22,926 nt of DNA from JBDIBB01 sp039812685 (GTDB lineage: Bacteria > Acidobacteriota > Vicinamibacteria > Vicinamibacterales > JAFNAJ01), in the NCBI GenBank assembly GCA_039812685.1, contig JBDIBB010000067.1, positions 1 through 22,926 on the forward strand. Reading direction: 5' to 3'. A program made the position numbers and the translations under genes. Under the pieces are notes generated by a model, which searched no databases, was not told the origin of the DNA, and saw nothing but the letters and a program-made list of their open reading frames with translations. This document shows positions 8,453-14,839 of this stretch, piece after piece (the stretch's first letter is position 1; every line of letters begins with the position of its first letter).

Positions 8453-8830
8453 TCATCGTCCGAGGAGACGGTTCAGCCGATCCAGTTCCTGCAGGAGGCG
8501 GCGTCGCGCGTTGGCGCGCGCCGCCGCGGCCTCGGCCAGCGGCCGCAGGCGCTCGACGGCCTCGGCCACCGACAGCAGGCGCTGCACGCCGGCAAGGTTG
8601 ATCCCCAGTTCGTCCACCAGATGCTTGATCGTCCGCAGCCGCTGGATTTCCTCGCGCGAGTAGACGCGCACGCTCCCGATGGTGCGCGTCGGACGGACCA
8701 GCCCCAGCCGCTCGTACTTCCGAAGGGTCTGCGGGTGCATGCCGAGCTGCTGTGCCGCCATGCTGATGAAATAGAGATCGTCGGTGGCGGCCGCCACCTG
8801 GGTCCGGGCACGCCGAAGCTTCACGCTCAT
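8453..8830 (-). CDS. hspR: MerR-family heat-shock repressor HspR
   Basis: 125 residues. The winged-helix MerR domain begins near residue 21 with FISMAAQQLGMHPQTLRKYE, very close to HspR proteins of Actinobacteria and Campylobacterota (AAxxxGMHPQTLRxYERxGLV), followed by the wing SVRVYSREEIQRL and a C-terminal coiled-coil dimerisation helix. Family knowledge: HspR represses chaperone genes by binding HAIR sequences (CTTGAGT-N7-ACTCAAG), usually with DnaK as co-repressor. Such a site lies 21-41 bases upstream (8851-8871), over the promoter, so autorepression is likely. The ATG at 8830 has no Shine-Dalgarno sequence and would lie only about 5 bases after the predicted transcription start. Confidence 0.92.
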   Translation of the reverse strand: MSVKLRRARTQVAAATDDLYFISMAAQQLGMHPQTLRKYERLGLVRPTRTIGSVRVYSREEIQRLRTIKHLVDELGINLAGVQRLLSVAEAVERLRPLAEAAAARANARRRLLQELDRLNRLLGR

Positions 8831-8841
8831 GCTACGTGTCG

Positions 8842-8870
8842 AGTGTAGGGCTTGATACGACTTGTGTCAA
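8842..8870 (-). promoter_or_regulatory. Sigma-70-type promoter of the hspR-cbpA-clpB-ftsH operon
   Basis: On the minus strand a perfect -35 box TTGACA (8870-8865) is followed after exactly 17 bases by TACACT (8847-8842), five of six matches to the -10 consensus. The predicted transcription start is near 8835, only about 5 bases before the hspR ATG. The -35 box lies inside the downstream half of the HspR operator, so repressor binding should exclude RNA polymerase. Confidence 0.8.
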
Positions 8871-8871
8871 G
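8851..8871. promoter_or_regulatory. HAIR-like operator for HspR
   Basis: CTTGATA (8851-8857), seven bases, TGTCAAG (8865-8871) forms a near-perfect inverted repeat with the 7-7-7 geometry of the HAIR element. Each half-site keeps the CTTGA/TCAAG core (five of seven consensus positions). It covers the -35 box and part of the spacer of the hspR promoter and lies next to a gene encoding an HspR protein. No CIRCE element is visible. Confidence 0.85.
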
Positions 8872-8964
8872 GTGGCCGAGCGACACCAGGCGGTGCGGTG
8901 CCGGTGCGCCGGCGGGGCCAGGGCTCGCGGGGGCGGCGCGGCGCGCTCCGACCGGCAGACGGGG

Positions 8965-8982
8965 GGGCGGCGACGGCCGCCC
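8965..8982. repeat. 7-bp GC hairpin after a seven-G run, upstream of terC
   Basis: GGGCGGC (8965-8971) and GCCGCCC (8976-8982) are perfect complements around the loop GACG; seven consecutive G occupy 8961-8967. It lies about 80 bases before the TerC start in the 188-base gap. It does not look like a yybP-ykoY riboswitch. A GATAAT hexamer at 9023-9028 could be the -10 box for terC, but no matching -35 is seen. Confidence 0.35.
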
Positions 8983-9059
8983 GGCGCGATAGGGCACCTG
9001 GCGACGGAGGGGCCGGTTGGGGGATAATGCGGGTTCGGCCCGGCCGCCATAACCCACCA

Positions 9060-9800
9060 GTGGACGTTCACGTCACAGACTTCGTCACCATCGGCCTCCT
9101 CGTCCTGCTCGAGGGGGTGCTCAGCGCCGACAACGCGCTCGTGCTGGCCATCCTCGTGCTGGGGCTCCCCAAGGCCCAGCAGAAGAGGGCGCTCCGCTAC
9201 GGCATCCTCGGCGCGTTCGGATTTCGCGCGCTTGCGACGGTGTTCGCGGCGTTCATGATCCGCCTGTCGTGGGTGAAGCTGATCGGCGCCATCTATCTGC
9301 TGCACCTGTCGTGGGCGCACTTCTTCCATGGCGGCGACGCCGAGCAGCGCCGCACGCCGAAGCCGGCCGTCGCCATGTGGGGCCTCTCGGCCTTCTGGGC
9401 GACGGTGATCAAGGTGGAACTCACCGACATCGTCTTCGCCGTCGACTCGATCCTCGTCGCCGTCGCCATGTCGCCCAAGCTGTGGGTGATCATCTCCGGC
9501 GGGCTGCTCGGCATCGCCGCGATGCGGTTGCTGATCGGACAGTTCCTGGTGGTGGTCCAGCGCTATCCCGTGCTGGTCGACGCGGCCTTCATCGTCATCG
9601 CGTGGGTGGGCGTGAAGCTGCTCGCCGAGTACGCGCACCAGATGCAGTGGGTGGCCTTCCAGATCCCCAAGTGGTTCTCGATCGGCCTGATCATCGTCAT
9701 CTTCGGGATCGCGGGCTTCTACGCCCATCGTCAGGGGCCGGTGGAGCAGGCCCACGACGAGCACGGGGCCGGCGAACTGCTGCACGACAGCCGGTCCTGA
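9060..9800 (+). CDS. TerC-family integral membrane protein (YkoY/YjbE type)
   Basis: 246 residues from the GTG at 9060, giving VDVHVTDFVTIGLLVLLEGV, which fits where TerC/YkoY homologues begin; an ATG at 9027 would add 11 residues. About seven transmembrane helices are evident. The family hallmarks are the acidic motif EGVLSADNALVLA in helix 1 and the repeat-related KVELTDIVFAVDSILVAVAMS in the middle. Family knowledge: TerC proteins of this type act in metal handling, notably Mn(II) export or metallation of secreted proteins at the Sec translocon; Bacillus members can be under a Mn riboswitch, which I do not see here. It is divergent from hspR. The C-terminal tail is soluble and His/Glu/Asp-rich (HDEHGAGELLHDS). 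Confidence 0.9.
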   Translation: MDVHVTDFVTIGLLVLLEGVLSADNALVLAILVLGLPKAQQKRALRYGILGAFGFRALATVFAAFMIRLSWVKLIGAIYLLHLSWAHFFHGGDAEQRRTPKPAVAMWGLSAFWATVIKVELTDIVFAVDSILVAVAMSPKLWVIISGGLLGIAAMRLLIGQFLVVVQRYPVLVDAAFIVIAWVGVKLLAEYAHQMQWVAFQIPKWFSIGLIIVIFGIAGFYAHRQGPVEQAHDEHGAGELLHDSRS

Positions 9801-9803
9801 ACC

Positions 9804-9832
9804 GGCGCCGGCCCGCCGGCACCGGCGGCGCC
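9804..9832. terminator. GC hairpin between convergent terC and the carboxypeptidase-regulatory-like gene
   Basis: GGCGCC at 9804-9809 pairs with GGCGCC at 9827-9832, with further GC pairing possible inside. It fills the 32-base gap between the two stop codons. There is no T-tract, so it is a candidate bidirectional transcript-end structure judged by position. Confidence 0.45.
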
Positions 9833-11545
9833 TCAGGGGCGTGCCAGCGTCAACGCAACCGTCTTCTTCTCGGCCCCGGTGAGCGACACCTCGACGGCGC
9901 TCCCGCGCAGTCTCTCGATTTCGTCGGGGTCGCCCAGGGCGCCGGCGTCCAGCCCGTCAACAGCGACGACGAGGAAGCGGCCGGGGGCCAGGCCCTCCAG
10001 CTTGAAGAGGCCATCCTGGTCGGCGCGTGCCGATCTCAGCCAGCGCATGCTGGGCAGGAACCACTTCTCGCGATCCTCGGAAAACGCCAGGACGCTGTAG
10101 TCCGTCACCCGCTGTCCGCGGTCGTCGGTGACCGTACCCGAGATCGCGGCGGATTCGCGCGTGAGGACGATCTCGATGCCCGACACGGTGCGGCCGGGCA
10201 CGAAGTCGATCCCCGCGTCCTGCACGTCGCGGCCACCGAGCACGACGGCCTTGACCGTCCAGCCCTGCGCCAGGGGGCCACCGCCGATCAGGCTGAGCAG
10301 GCGACGGCCCACGAGGCCCCTCACCTCGAACGAGCCGTCGGGGGCCACCGCGGGAGCCGAGCCGCCGCCCATCATGACCACCGCGCCATCGTCGGCCGAG
10401 CGCGCGAACACGCGCAGACCGGCCAGGCTGGCCGGCGCAACGCCCTCGACCACCACCCGTCCCCGCGCGACGCCGCCGGGCGCGAGCGCCAGCGTGACGC
10501 CGTGGACGGGCTCGCCCGCGACGGTCACGAGCTGCTGGGCCATCTCGCGACCGTCGGAGGGGCCGAACCCCGCATCGGCGACGCTGGCCGAGAGCAGGTA
10601 CGTGCCCGGGGCCAGGCCGGTCATCTGGAACGTCCCGTCGGGCTTGATCGAGGCCGAACGCGGCTGGCCACCAAACACGCCCTGGTCTCCTTCGGCCTGC
10701 AATACGGCCATGACCCGGCCGCCGGTAACGGGCCTGCCCGAACCCGACAGCACCTGCCCCGCGATGCCGGCCACGCGGACGGTCTGCAGCGAGACGTCGG
10801 CGATCGATTCCTGGCCCGGCGTCACCTCCACGGCCAGCGCTGACGCCGCGTCGGCGGTGCCTGGATAGAACGTGGGGGCGTAGTCGACCGGCGCGTTGTC
10901 GCGGAGCCAGCGCGAGCTGGCGCGGATCGACGCCTGGACCACGTACTCGCCCGGCTGCAGGCCGAAGACTCGGAACACGCCGAGATCGTTGGTCGTGCCG
11001 GCGCCGGCTGGCACCAGCCGCTTCCGGCCACGGAACCAGTTGTGACGCAGGACGCGCACGGTGGCCTCGAGCACCGGCTCGCCGATCTCGTCGAAAACCC
11101 GGCCCGTGATCACGCCGCCGCGCTCCAGCGCCACGTCGCACTTGTCGAACCGTTCGCCGGCGCGCAGGGTCAGCGGGCGTGGCGACTCGTTCCATCGCCG
11201 CTGCCCGTAGCCGCGGCTGGCGTAGCCCGGCTTGCGGACCATGACGAGGTACTCGCCGGCCGGCAGGTCGGTGAACTCGAACCGGCCCTGGTCGTCGGTG
11301 GTGGCGCCGCGTGGTTCGCCGCGTGTGCTGCGTCCGGCCAGTTCGATCGTGGCCCGGCGGATGGGCAGGCCCGAGGCGGCATCGGTGATGCGCCCGCGCA
11401 GGACCGCCGTGCCTTCGGCGGCGCCCTGCGGCCTCACGTCCCGCGGCGGAACCACCTGGCCTGGTCGGACGGCCACCTCCTGGGCGTTGCCGGCGGGCGT
11501 GGCCGCGAACAGGACGAGCAGTGCGAGCGAGCAGCGCAGCACCAT
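9833..11545 (-). CDS. Secreted protein of five carboxypeptidase-regulatory-like (Ig-like) repeats
   Basis: 570 residues. The ATG at 11545 is chosen for a perfect GGAGG seven bases upstream and a following signal peptide (MVLRCSLALLVLFAATPAGNA, cleavage near residue 21). About five beta-sandwich repeats are readable, each with an opening like LRGRITDAASGLPI or ITGRVFDEIGEPV and a closing like DDQGRFEFTDLPAGEYLV. Repeat closings are near TTDDQGRF, TNDLGVF, IKPDGTF, VAPDGSF and ADQDGLF. No peptidase, TonB-receptor or anchor domain is seen. Such folds usually serve adhesion or carbohydrate/protein binding; the ligand is unknown. It is monocistronic, facing terC across a hairpin and separated from the dehydrogenase gene by two hairpins. 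Confidence 0.85.
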   Translation of the reverse strand: MVLRCSLALLVLFAATPAGNAQEVAVRPGQVVPPRDVRPQGAAEGTAVLRGRITDAASGLPIRRATIELAGRSTRGEPRGATTDDQGRFEFTDLPAGEYLVMVRKPGYASRGYGQRRWNESPRPLTLRAGERFDKCDVALERGGVITGRVFDEIGEPVLEATVRVLRHNWFRGRKRLVPAGAGTTNDLGVFRVFGLQPGEYVVQASIRASSRWLRDNAPVDYAPTFYPGTADAASALAVEVTPGQESIADVSLQTVRVAGIAGQVLSGSGRPVTGGRVMAVLQAEGDQGVFGGQPRSASIKPDGTFQMTGLAPGTYLLSASVADAGFGPSDGREMAQQLVTVAGEPVHGVTLALAPGGVARGRVVVEGVAPASLAGLRVFARSADDGAVVMMGGGSAPAVAPDGSFEVRGLVGRRLLSLIGGGPLAQGWTVKAVVLGGRDVQDAGIDFVPGRTVSGIEIVLTRESAAISGTVTDDRGQRVTDYSVLAFSEDREKWFLPSMRWLRSARADQDGLFKLEGLAPGRFLVVAVDGLDAGALGDPDEIERLRGSAVEVSLTGAEKKTVALTLARP

Positions 11546-11551
11546 CGGGGC

Positions 11552-11563
11552 GCCTCCGGAGGC
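11552..11563. promoter_or_regulatory. 12-bp perfect palindrome containing the ribosome-binding site
   Basis: GCCTCCGGAGGC is a perfect palindrome whose minus-strand half supplies the GGAGG of the gene starting at 11545. It could be an operator, or chance: any GGAGG next to its complement forms such a dyad, and the zero-length loop disfavours a hairpin. Confidence 0.35.
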
Positions 11564-11579
11564 CAACGGATTCCGTCGG

Positions 11580-11597
11580 GACGGCACGAGGGCCGTC
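11580..11597. repeat. 6-bp hairpin upstream of the carboxypeptidase-regulatory-like gene
   Basis: GACGGC (11580-11585) and GCCGTC (11592-11597) pair around a six-base loop, 35 bases upstream of the start at 11545 and adjacent to the larger hairpin at 11608-11641. It may be leader structure or part of a tandem terminator for the dehydrogenase gene. Confidence 0.35.
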
Positions 11598-11607
11598 TCT
11601 CACCACG

Positions 11608-11641
11608 CATCAGACGGCCGGCACCGGCAGGCGGTCTGATG
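11608..11641 (-). terminator. Hairpin downstream of the dehydrogenase gene
   Basis: CATCAGAC (11608-11615) and GTCTGATG (11634-11641) are perfect 8-bp arms, with extra GCCGG/CCGGC pairing inside. It lies about 79 bases past the dehydrogenase stop at 11720. The mixed-base outer arms stand out from the GC background, so this is unlikely to be composition noise. No T-tract follows. Confidence 0.5.
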
Positions 11642-11719
11642 AGGCCACCGGGCAACCAGCCTCCGGACGACTCCTGCCGGGCCCCCGGCGGGGGCGACTG
11701 GACCCCGGGGCCGATCCGC

Positions 11720-12778
11720 TCAGAGGGCGGACAGGACCGCGCCCAGCACGTCGGCCGTCGTCGCCGTACCACCCAGATCGGGCGTGCGCACACGACCTTC
11801 GCCCACCACTTGTTCGACCCCCCGGAGGATCGCGTCGTGGGCGTCGCGTTCGCCGAGGAAGTCGACCATGAGCGCGCCGGCCCAGATCGCGGCGATGGGG
11901 TTCGCGATGCCCTTGCCGGCGATGTCGGGGGCCGAGCCGTGGATCGGCTCGAACATCGACGGCGCGGTCCGCTCGGGGTTGAGGTTGCCGCCCGGCGCCA
12001 CACCGAGGCTGCCGGAAATGGCCGCACCGATGTCGGTGAGGATGTCACCGAACAGGTTCGAGGCGATCATCACGTCGAGGCTGGCCGGGTGCGTGATCAT
12101 GCGCGCGGCCAGCGCGTCGACGTGGTACTTCTGCCAGGTGACGTCCGGATAATCCGCGGCCGTCTCGGCCACGACCTCGTCCCAGAGCACCATCGAGTGG
12201 TTGAGCGCGTTGGACTTGGTCGCCGATGCCAGCAGCCTGCGCGGGCGCGTGCGCGCCAGTTCGAACCCGTACCGGGCGAGCCGCGCGATGCCGTGCCGCG
12301 TGAACAGGCCCGTCTGCTCGGCCACCTCGTGCGGCGTGCCGACGTGCAGGCGGCCGCCGAGGCCGCCGTACTCCCCTTCGGAGTTCTCCCGCACGCACAC
12401 CATGTCGATGTCGGTGGGCCCGCGGCTGGCCAGCGGCGACGTGATGCCGGGCAGCAGCCGCATCGGCCGGAGGTTCACGTACTGATCGAAGCGCTGGCGG
12501 ATGGGGAGGATGAGCTCCCAGACCGAGACGTGATCGGGCACGCCGGGCGCGCCGATCGCGCCGAGGTAGATGGCGTCGAAGGCGCGCAGCCGCCCGAGGC
12601 CGTCGGCGGGCATCATGCGGCGGTGCTCCAGGTAGTAGTCGCAGCCCCAGGGGAAGTGCTCGAGGTGGAGCGCGAAGCCCGCCTTGCGGGCGACGTGCTC
12701 GGCGACGGTGATGGCGGCCGGCGTGACCTCGCGGCCGATGCCGTCGCCGGCGATGATGGCGATCCGGTGGGTGCGCAT
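11720..12778 (-). CDS. Tartrate/D-malate dehydrogenase (decarboxylating), isopropylmalate-dehydrogenase fold
   Basis: 352 residues from the ATG at 12778 (MRTHRIAIIAGDGIGREV). The protein belongs to the beta-decarboxylating dehydrogenase superfamily: nucleotide-side GDGIG (11-15), VRENSEGEYGG (129-139), catalytic Lys in ATKSNALNHSM (about 188), metal-binding Asp residues in YHVDALAARM and NLFGDILTDIGA (about 241-252), and NAD site GSAPDIAGKGIANPIA (281-296). The stretch SLGVAPGGNLNPER and the overall size favour the TtuC/DmlA subgroup (tartrate dehydrogenase; D-malate to pyruvate plus CO2) over LeuB or Icd. Substrate preference cannot be fixed from sequence alone. There is no Shine-Dalgarno; a TAGATT box ends 8 bases before the ATG, suggesting a leaderless transcript. 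No leu genes are adjacent. Confidence 0.88.
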   Translation of the reverse strand: MRTHRIAIIAGDGIGREVTPAAITVAEHVARKAGFALHLEHFPWGCDYYLEHRRMMPADGLGRLRAFDAIYLGAIGAPGVPDHVSVWELILPIRQRFDQYVNLRPMRLLPGITSPLASRGPTDIDMVCVRENSEGEYGGLGGRLHVGTPHEVAEQTGLFTRHGIARLARYGFELARTRPRRLLASATKSNALNHSMVLWDEVVAETAADYPDVTWQKYHVDALAARMITHPASLDVMIASNLFGDILTDIGAAISGSLGVAPGGNLNPERTAPSMFEPIHGSAPDIAGKGIANPIAAIWAGALMVDFLGERDAHDAILRGVEQVVGEGRVRTPDLGGTATTADVLGAVLSAL

Positions 12779-12786
12779 GACGGCTA

Positions 12787-12792
12787 AATCTA
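12787..12792 (-). promoter_or_regulatory. Candidate -10 box (TAGATT) giving a near-leaderless dehydrogenase mRNA
   Basis: TAGATT on the minus strand fits TANNNT and ends 8 bases before the ATG at 12778. Transcription would then start within one or two bases of the start codon, explaining the missing Shine-Dalgarno. No -35 box is recognised in the GC-rich sequence upstream. Confidence 0.4.
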
Positions 12793-12807
12793 TCACCGGC
12801 GAGTCGC

Positions 12808-12834
12808 GGCCGGGTGGGGCGCCGCCACCCGGCC
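12808..12834 (-). terminator. 10-bp perfect hairpin downstream of the amidase gene
   Basis: GGCCGGGTGG (12808-12817) pairs perfectly with CCACCCGGCC (12825-12834) around a seven-base loop. With the hairpin at 12851-12874 it forms a tandem pair in the 105-base gap between the amidase stop (12884) and the dehydrogenase start (12778). It lacks a T-tract but is the strongest stem in the window. Confidence 0.6.
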
Positions 12835-12850
12835 GGAGGCAGTCGGCACG

Positions 12851-12874
12851 TCGCGGGGCCGGGACGGCCCGCGA
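12851..12874 (-). terminator. First hairpin after the amidase stop
   Basis: TCGCGGG (12851-12857) pairs with CCCGCGA (12868-12874), continued after a one-base bulge by CCG/CGG around a GGA loop. It begins 10 bases past the amidase stop codon and precedes the second hairpin in transcription order. Confidence 0.5.
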
Positions 12875-12883
12875 CGGCCCCCG

Positions 12884-14605
12884 TCAGGGCATCGGCGCCA
12901 CTCGACGCTTCGTCGCCTGCTCGAACGCGTAGGCGAGCGCGATGAGGCGCGGTTCGCTGCACGCGCCGGCCGTGAACGCCACGCCGAAGGGCGCCGGCCT
13001 GGCATCGAAGCCGGCGGGCAGGGGCGGAGTGGGCGCGTTGGGCACGCGGCCAAACGGCACGATGACCGTGGGGTAGCCCGGCTTGGCGGCGATCGCCGCG
13101 CCGGCGCCGCCGGGGAAGAGCAGCGCGTCGAGCTGGTGCTGCTTGATCGCGGCATCGATGCCACCGGCAGCCGACAGCGCGAGATCCTTCGCGCGGTCGG
13201 CCTCGTACCGCGCGCGATCGCGCTCCACGTCCATCTCGTCCGAGATGTCGAGCAGCGCCTGGCCGTACTTGATGGCGCCCATGCGCTGGTGTGCGACGTT
13301 CCACAGGCGCAGTGCGGTGAGCGTCCTGACGGGCGCCGTGTCGCCCAGGCTGGCGAGCCACTTGTTGAAGTCGCGCTTCATGCCGTACTTGAACACGATC
13401 GAGCAGTCGGCATCGCGCCCGCGCGCGTTGTCGAGTCCGGAGCACATGCCCCAGCCCAGGAAGTTCCGGTCGGGATCGGGATCGACGACGCTGGGGATGT
13501 CGGCCGGGTCGACGATGACCGCACCTTGCGCGCGCAGCGCCGCGATGGCGTCGGCCATCACGGCCGCCTGTTCGGGGCTGAGTCCGCCGCGCGGATCCGT
13601 CGCTCCGGGCGGCGTCACGCGGTCGTAGAAGAACGCGCGGGGAATTCCGATGCGGGCGCCCGCGAGCGCGCCTTCCCGTAGGAACGCCGTGTAGTCGTGA
13701 TTGGGCGGCGGCGTGCACGCCGAGGTCGCCGGGTCGTTCGGATCGGGCGCCGCGCCTTCGAGCGCGCCCAGCAGGATGGCGGCATCGGTCACGGTCCGCG
13801 CCATCGGTCCGGCCGTGTCCTGGTCGGCGGTGATCGGGATGACGCCGTACCGGCTGATGCGGCCCACCGTCGGCTTGATCCCGACCAGCATGTTCTGGTT
13901 GGACGGGCTGAGAATCGATCCCGAGGTCTCGGTCCCGACGTTGGCGGCCCAGAAGCTCGCGTTGGTGCCGACGCCCGAACTCGACCCGCCCGTGGCGAGC
14001 ACCGGTCTCCCGTCGCCGGTGGCCTCCCGCGGATCGCGCCGCGGATCGAAGGGGTTGAACCCGTAGCCCGTGAGCGCGTTGTAGTTGGTGGGCATCCCGG
14101 TGGCCACCCAGTTGGCGAGCTCGGTCATGCCGGTCTTGGCGATGATCACCGCCCCTGCCTCGCGCAACCGCGTGGCGATCGTCGCCTCGTAGGGCGGCAC
14201 GAAGCCGTCGAAGGCGAGAGCGCCGCCGGTGGTCGGCATGTCCGTCGTGTGGATGTTGTCCTTCAGCGCGATCGGGATGCCGTGCAGCGGTCCGCGTACC
14301 CTGCCCGCGGCACGCTCGCGGTCGAGGGCATCGGCCTGCTCGAGTGCCCGCGGGTTGACGGTGATGGTGGCGTTGAGCCGATCCTCGTACACCGCGATTC
14401 GCAGCAGCGAGAGCGTGACCAGCTCGCGCGAGGTGAGGCGCCCCTCGGCCATCGCCTTCTGCATCGCGGGGATCGTCGCCTCGACGACCGAGAAGGGTGA
14501 CGGGACGGGCGGCGTGGCCCTGGAGGCGCGCCGCGGCGACTGCGCCTGCAGGTCGAGCGGCATGGCCGCAAGCAGGACGAGCACTGGCACCAGCAATCGC
14601 TTCAT
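12884..14605 (-). CDS. Secreted amidase-signature-family hydrolase
   Basis: 573 residues. The ATG at 14605 has GGAG six bases upstream and begins a signal peptide (MKRLLVPVLVLLAAMPLDLQA, cleavage near residue 21-22), so the enzyme is probably periplasmic or secreted. The Ser-cisSer-Lys triad is visible: Lys115 in GIPIALKDNIHT, the cis-Ser in ATGGSSSGVGTN (about 208-210), and nucleophile Ser230 in TETSGSILSP. Supporting motifs are AIIAKTGMTELANW-like residues and the C-terminal FPGGAGAAIAAKPGYPTV. The exported form resembles Asp/Glu-tRNA amidotransferase-like amidases of environmental bacteria rather than GatA, which is cytoplasmic and about 480 residues. Substrate unknown; peptide amides and aryl-acyl amides are possible. 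It appears to be a single-gene unit with hairpins on both sides. Confidence 0.9.
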   Translation of the reverse strand: MKRLLVPVLVLLAAMPLDLQAQSPRRASRATPPVPSPFSVVEATIPAMQKAMAEGRLTSRELVTLSLLRIAVYEDRLNATITVNPRALEQADALDRERAAGRVRGPLHGIPIALKDNIHTTDMPTTGGALAFDGFVPPYEATIATRLREAGAVIIAKTGMTELANWVATGMPTNYNALTGYGFNPFDPRRDPREATGDGRPVLATGGSSSGVGTNASFWAANVGTETSGSILSPSNQNMLVGIKPTVGRISRYGVIPITADQDTAGPMARTVTDAAILLGALEGAAPDPNDPATSACTPPPNHDYTAFLREGALAGARIGIPRAFFYDRVTPPGATDPRGGLSPEQAAVMADAIAALRAQGAVIVDPADIPSVVDPDPDRNFLGWGMCSGLDNARGRDADCSIVFKYGMKRDFNKWLASLGDTAPVRTLTALRLWNVAHQRMGAIKYGQALLDISDEMDVERDRARYEADRAKDLALSAAGGIDAAIKQHQLDALLFPGGAGAAIAAKPGYPTVIVPFGRVPNAPTPPLPAGFDARPAPFGVAFTAGACSEPRLIALAYAFEQATKRRVAPMP

Positions 14606-14651
14606 CGGAATCTCCGTGGCCGGGCAGACCGGATGCGCGCGTGCCGCGGTC

Positions 14652-14709
14652 CCCACATGTGGGCTGCCTCGAGGGCCCTGGCAGCCGGGGCGGCTCGCGA
14701 GCGAGCCGC
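14652..14709. repeat. Cluster of three adjacent dyads upstream of the amidase gene
   Basis: CCCACATGTGGG (14652-14663) is a perfect 12-bp palindrome. GGCTGCC (14662-14668) pairs with GGCAGCC (14680-14686). GCGGCTCGC (14690-14698) pairs with GCGAGCCGC (14701-14709) across two bases. They occupy the 234-base gap between the pgl stop (14840) and the amidase start (14605), 47-104 bases before that start. They could combine a transcript end for the sugar operon with an operator for the amidase gene. Confidence 0.5.
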
Positions 14710-14756
14710 TGAGGTCGGTCCGTCAGGACCATCGCCCGTGCGACGTGAGCCTATCA

Positions 14757-14771
14757 GACAGCCTGGCTGTC
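14757..14771. repeat. 7-bp inverted repeat with one-base centre
   Basis: GACAGCC (14757-14763) and GGCTGTC (14765-14771) are perfect inverted arms around a single T. The tight centre looks more like a protein-binding dyad than an RNA hairpin. It lies about 70 bases past the pgl stop and 150 bases upstream of the amidase start. Confidence 0.4.
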
Positions 14772-14839
14772 CGGATCTCAGGATCGGCGGATGCGCCCGC
14801 GCGAACCGGGGCCTCGAGAGCCCCTGCGAATCCCACCCA

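Noticed and set aside
8831..8871. CIRCE element (HrcA site)
   Set aside because: TTAGCACTC/GAGTGCTAA halves are absent; the repeat present is HAIR-like and next to hspR.
8862..9059. Longer N-terminus for the TerC protein
   Set aside because: The added residues are Arg/Gly-rich, overlap the HspR operator region and have no counterpart in TerC proteins.
8872..9059. yybP-ykoY manganese riboswitch upstream of terC
   Set aside because: I could not recognise the conserved core sequence and three-way junction, only a simple GC hairpin.
12045..14732. 895-codon minus-strand open frame across the amidase and dehydrogenase genes
   Set aside because: It is another frame of the same strand; the amidase triad and the dehydrogenase signatures lie in the two annotated frames, and this product is Arg/Ala/Gly-rich shadow.
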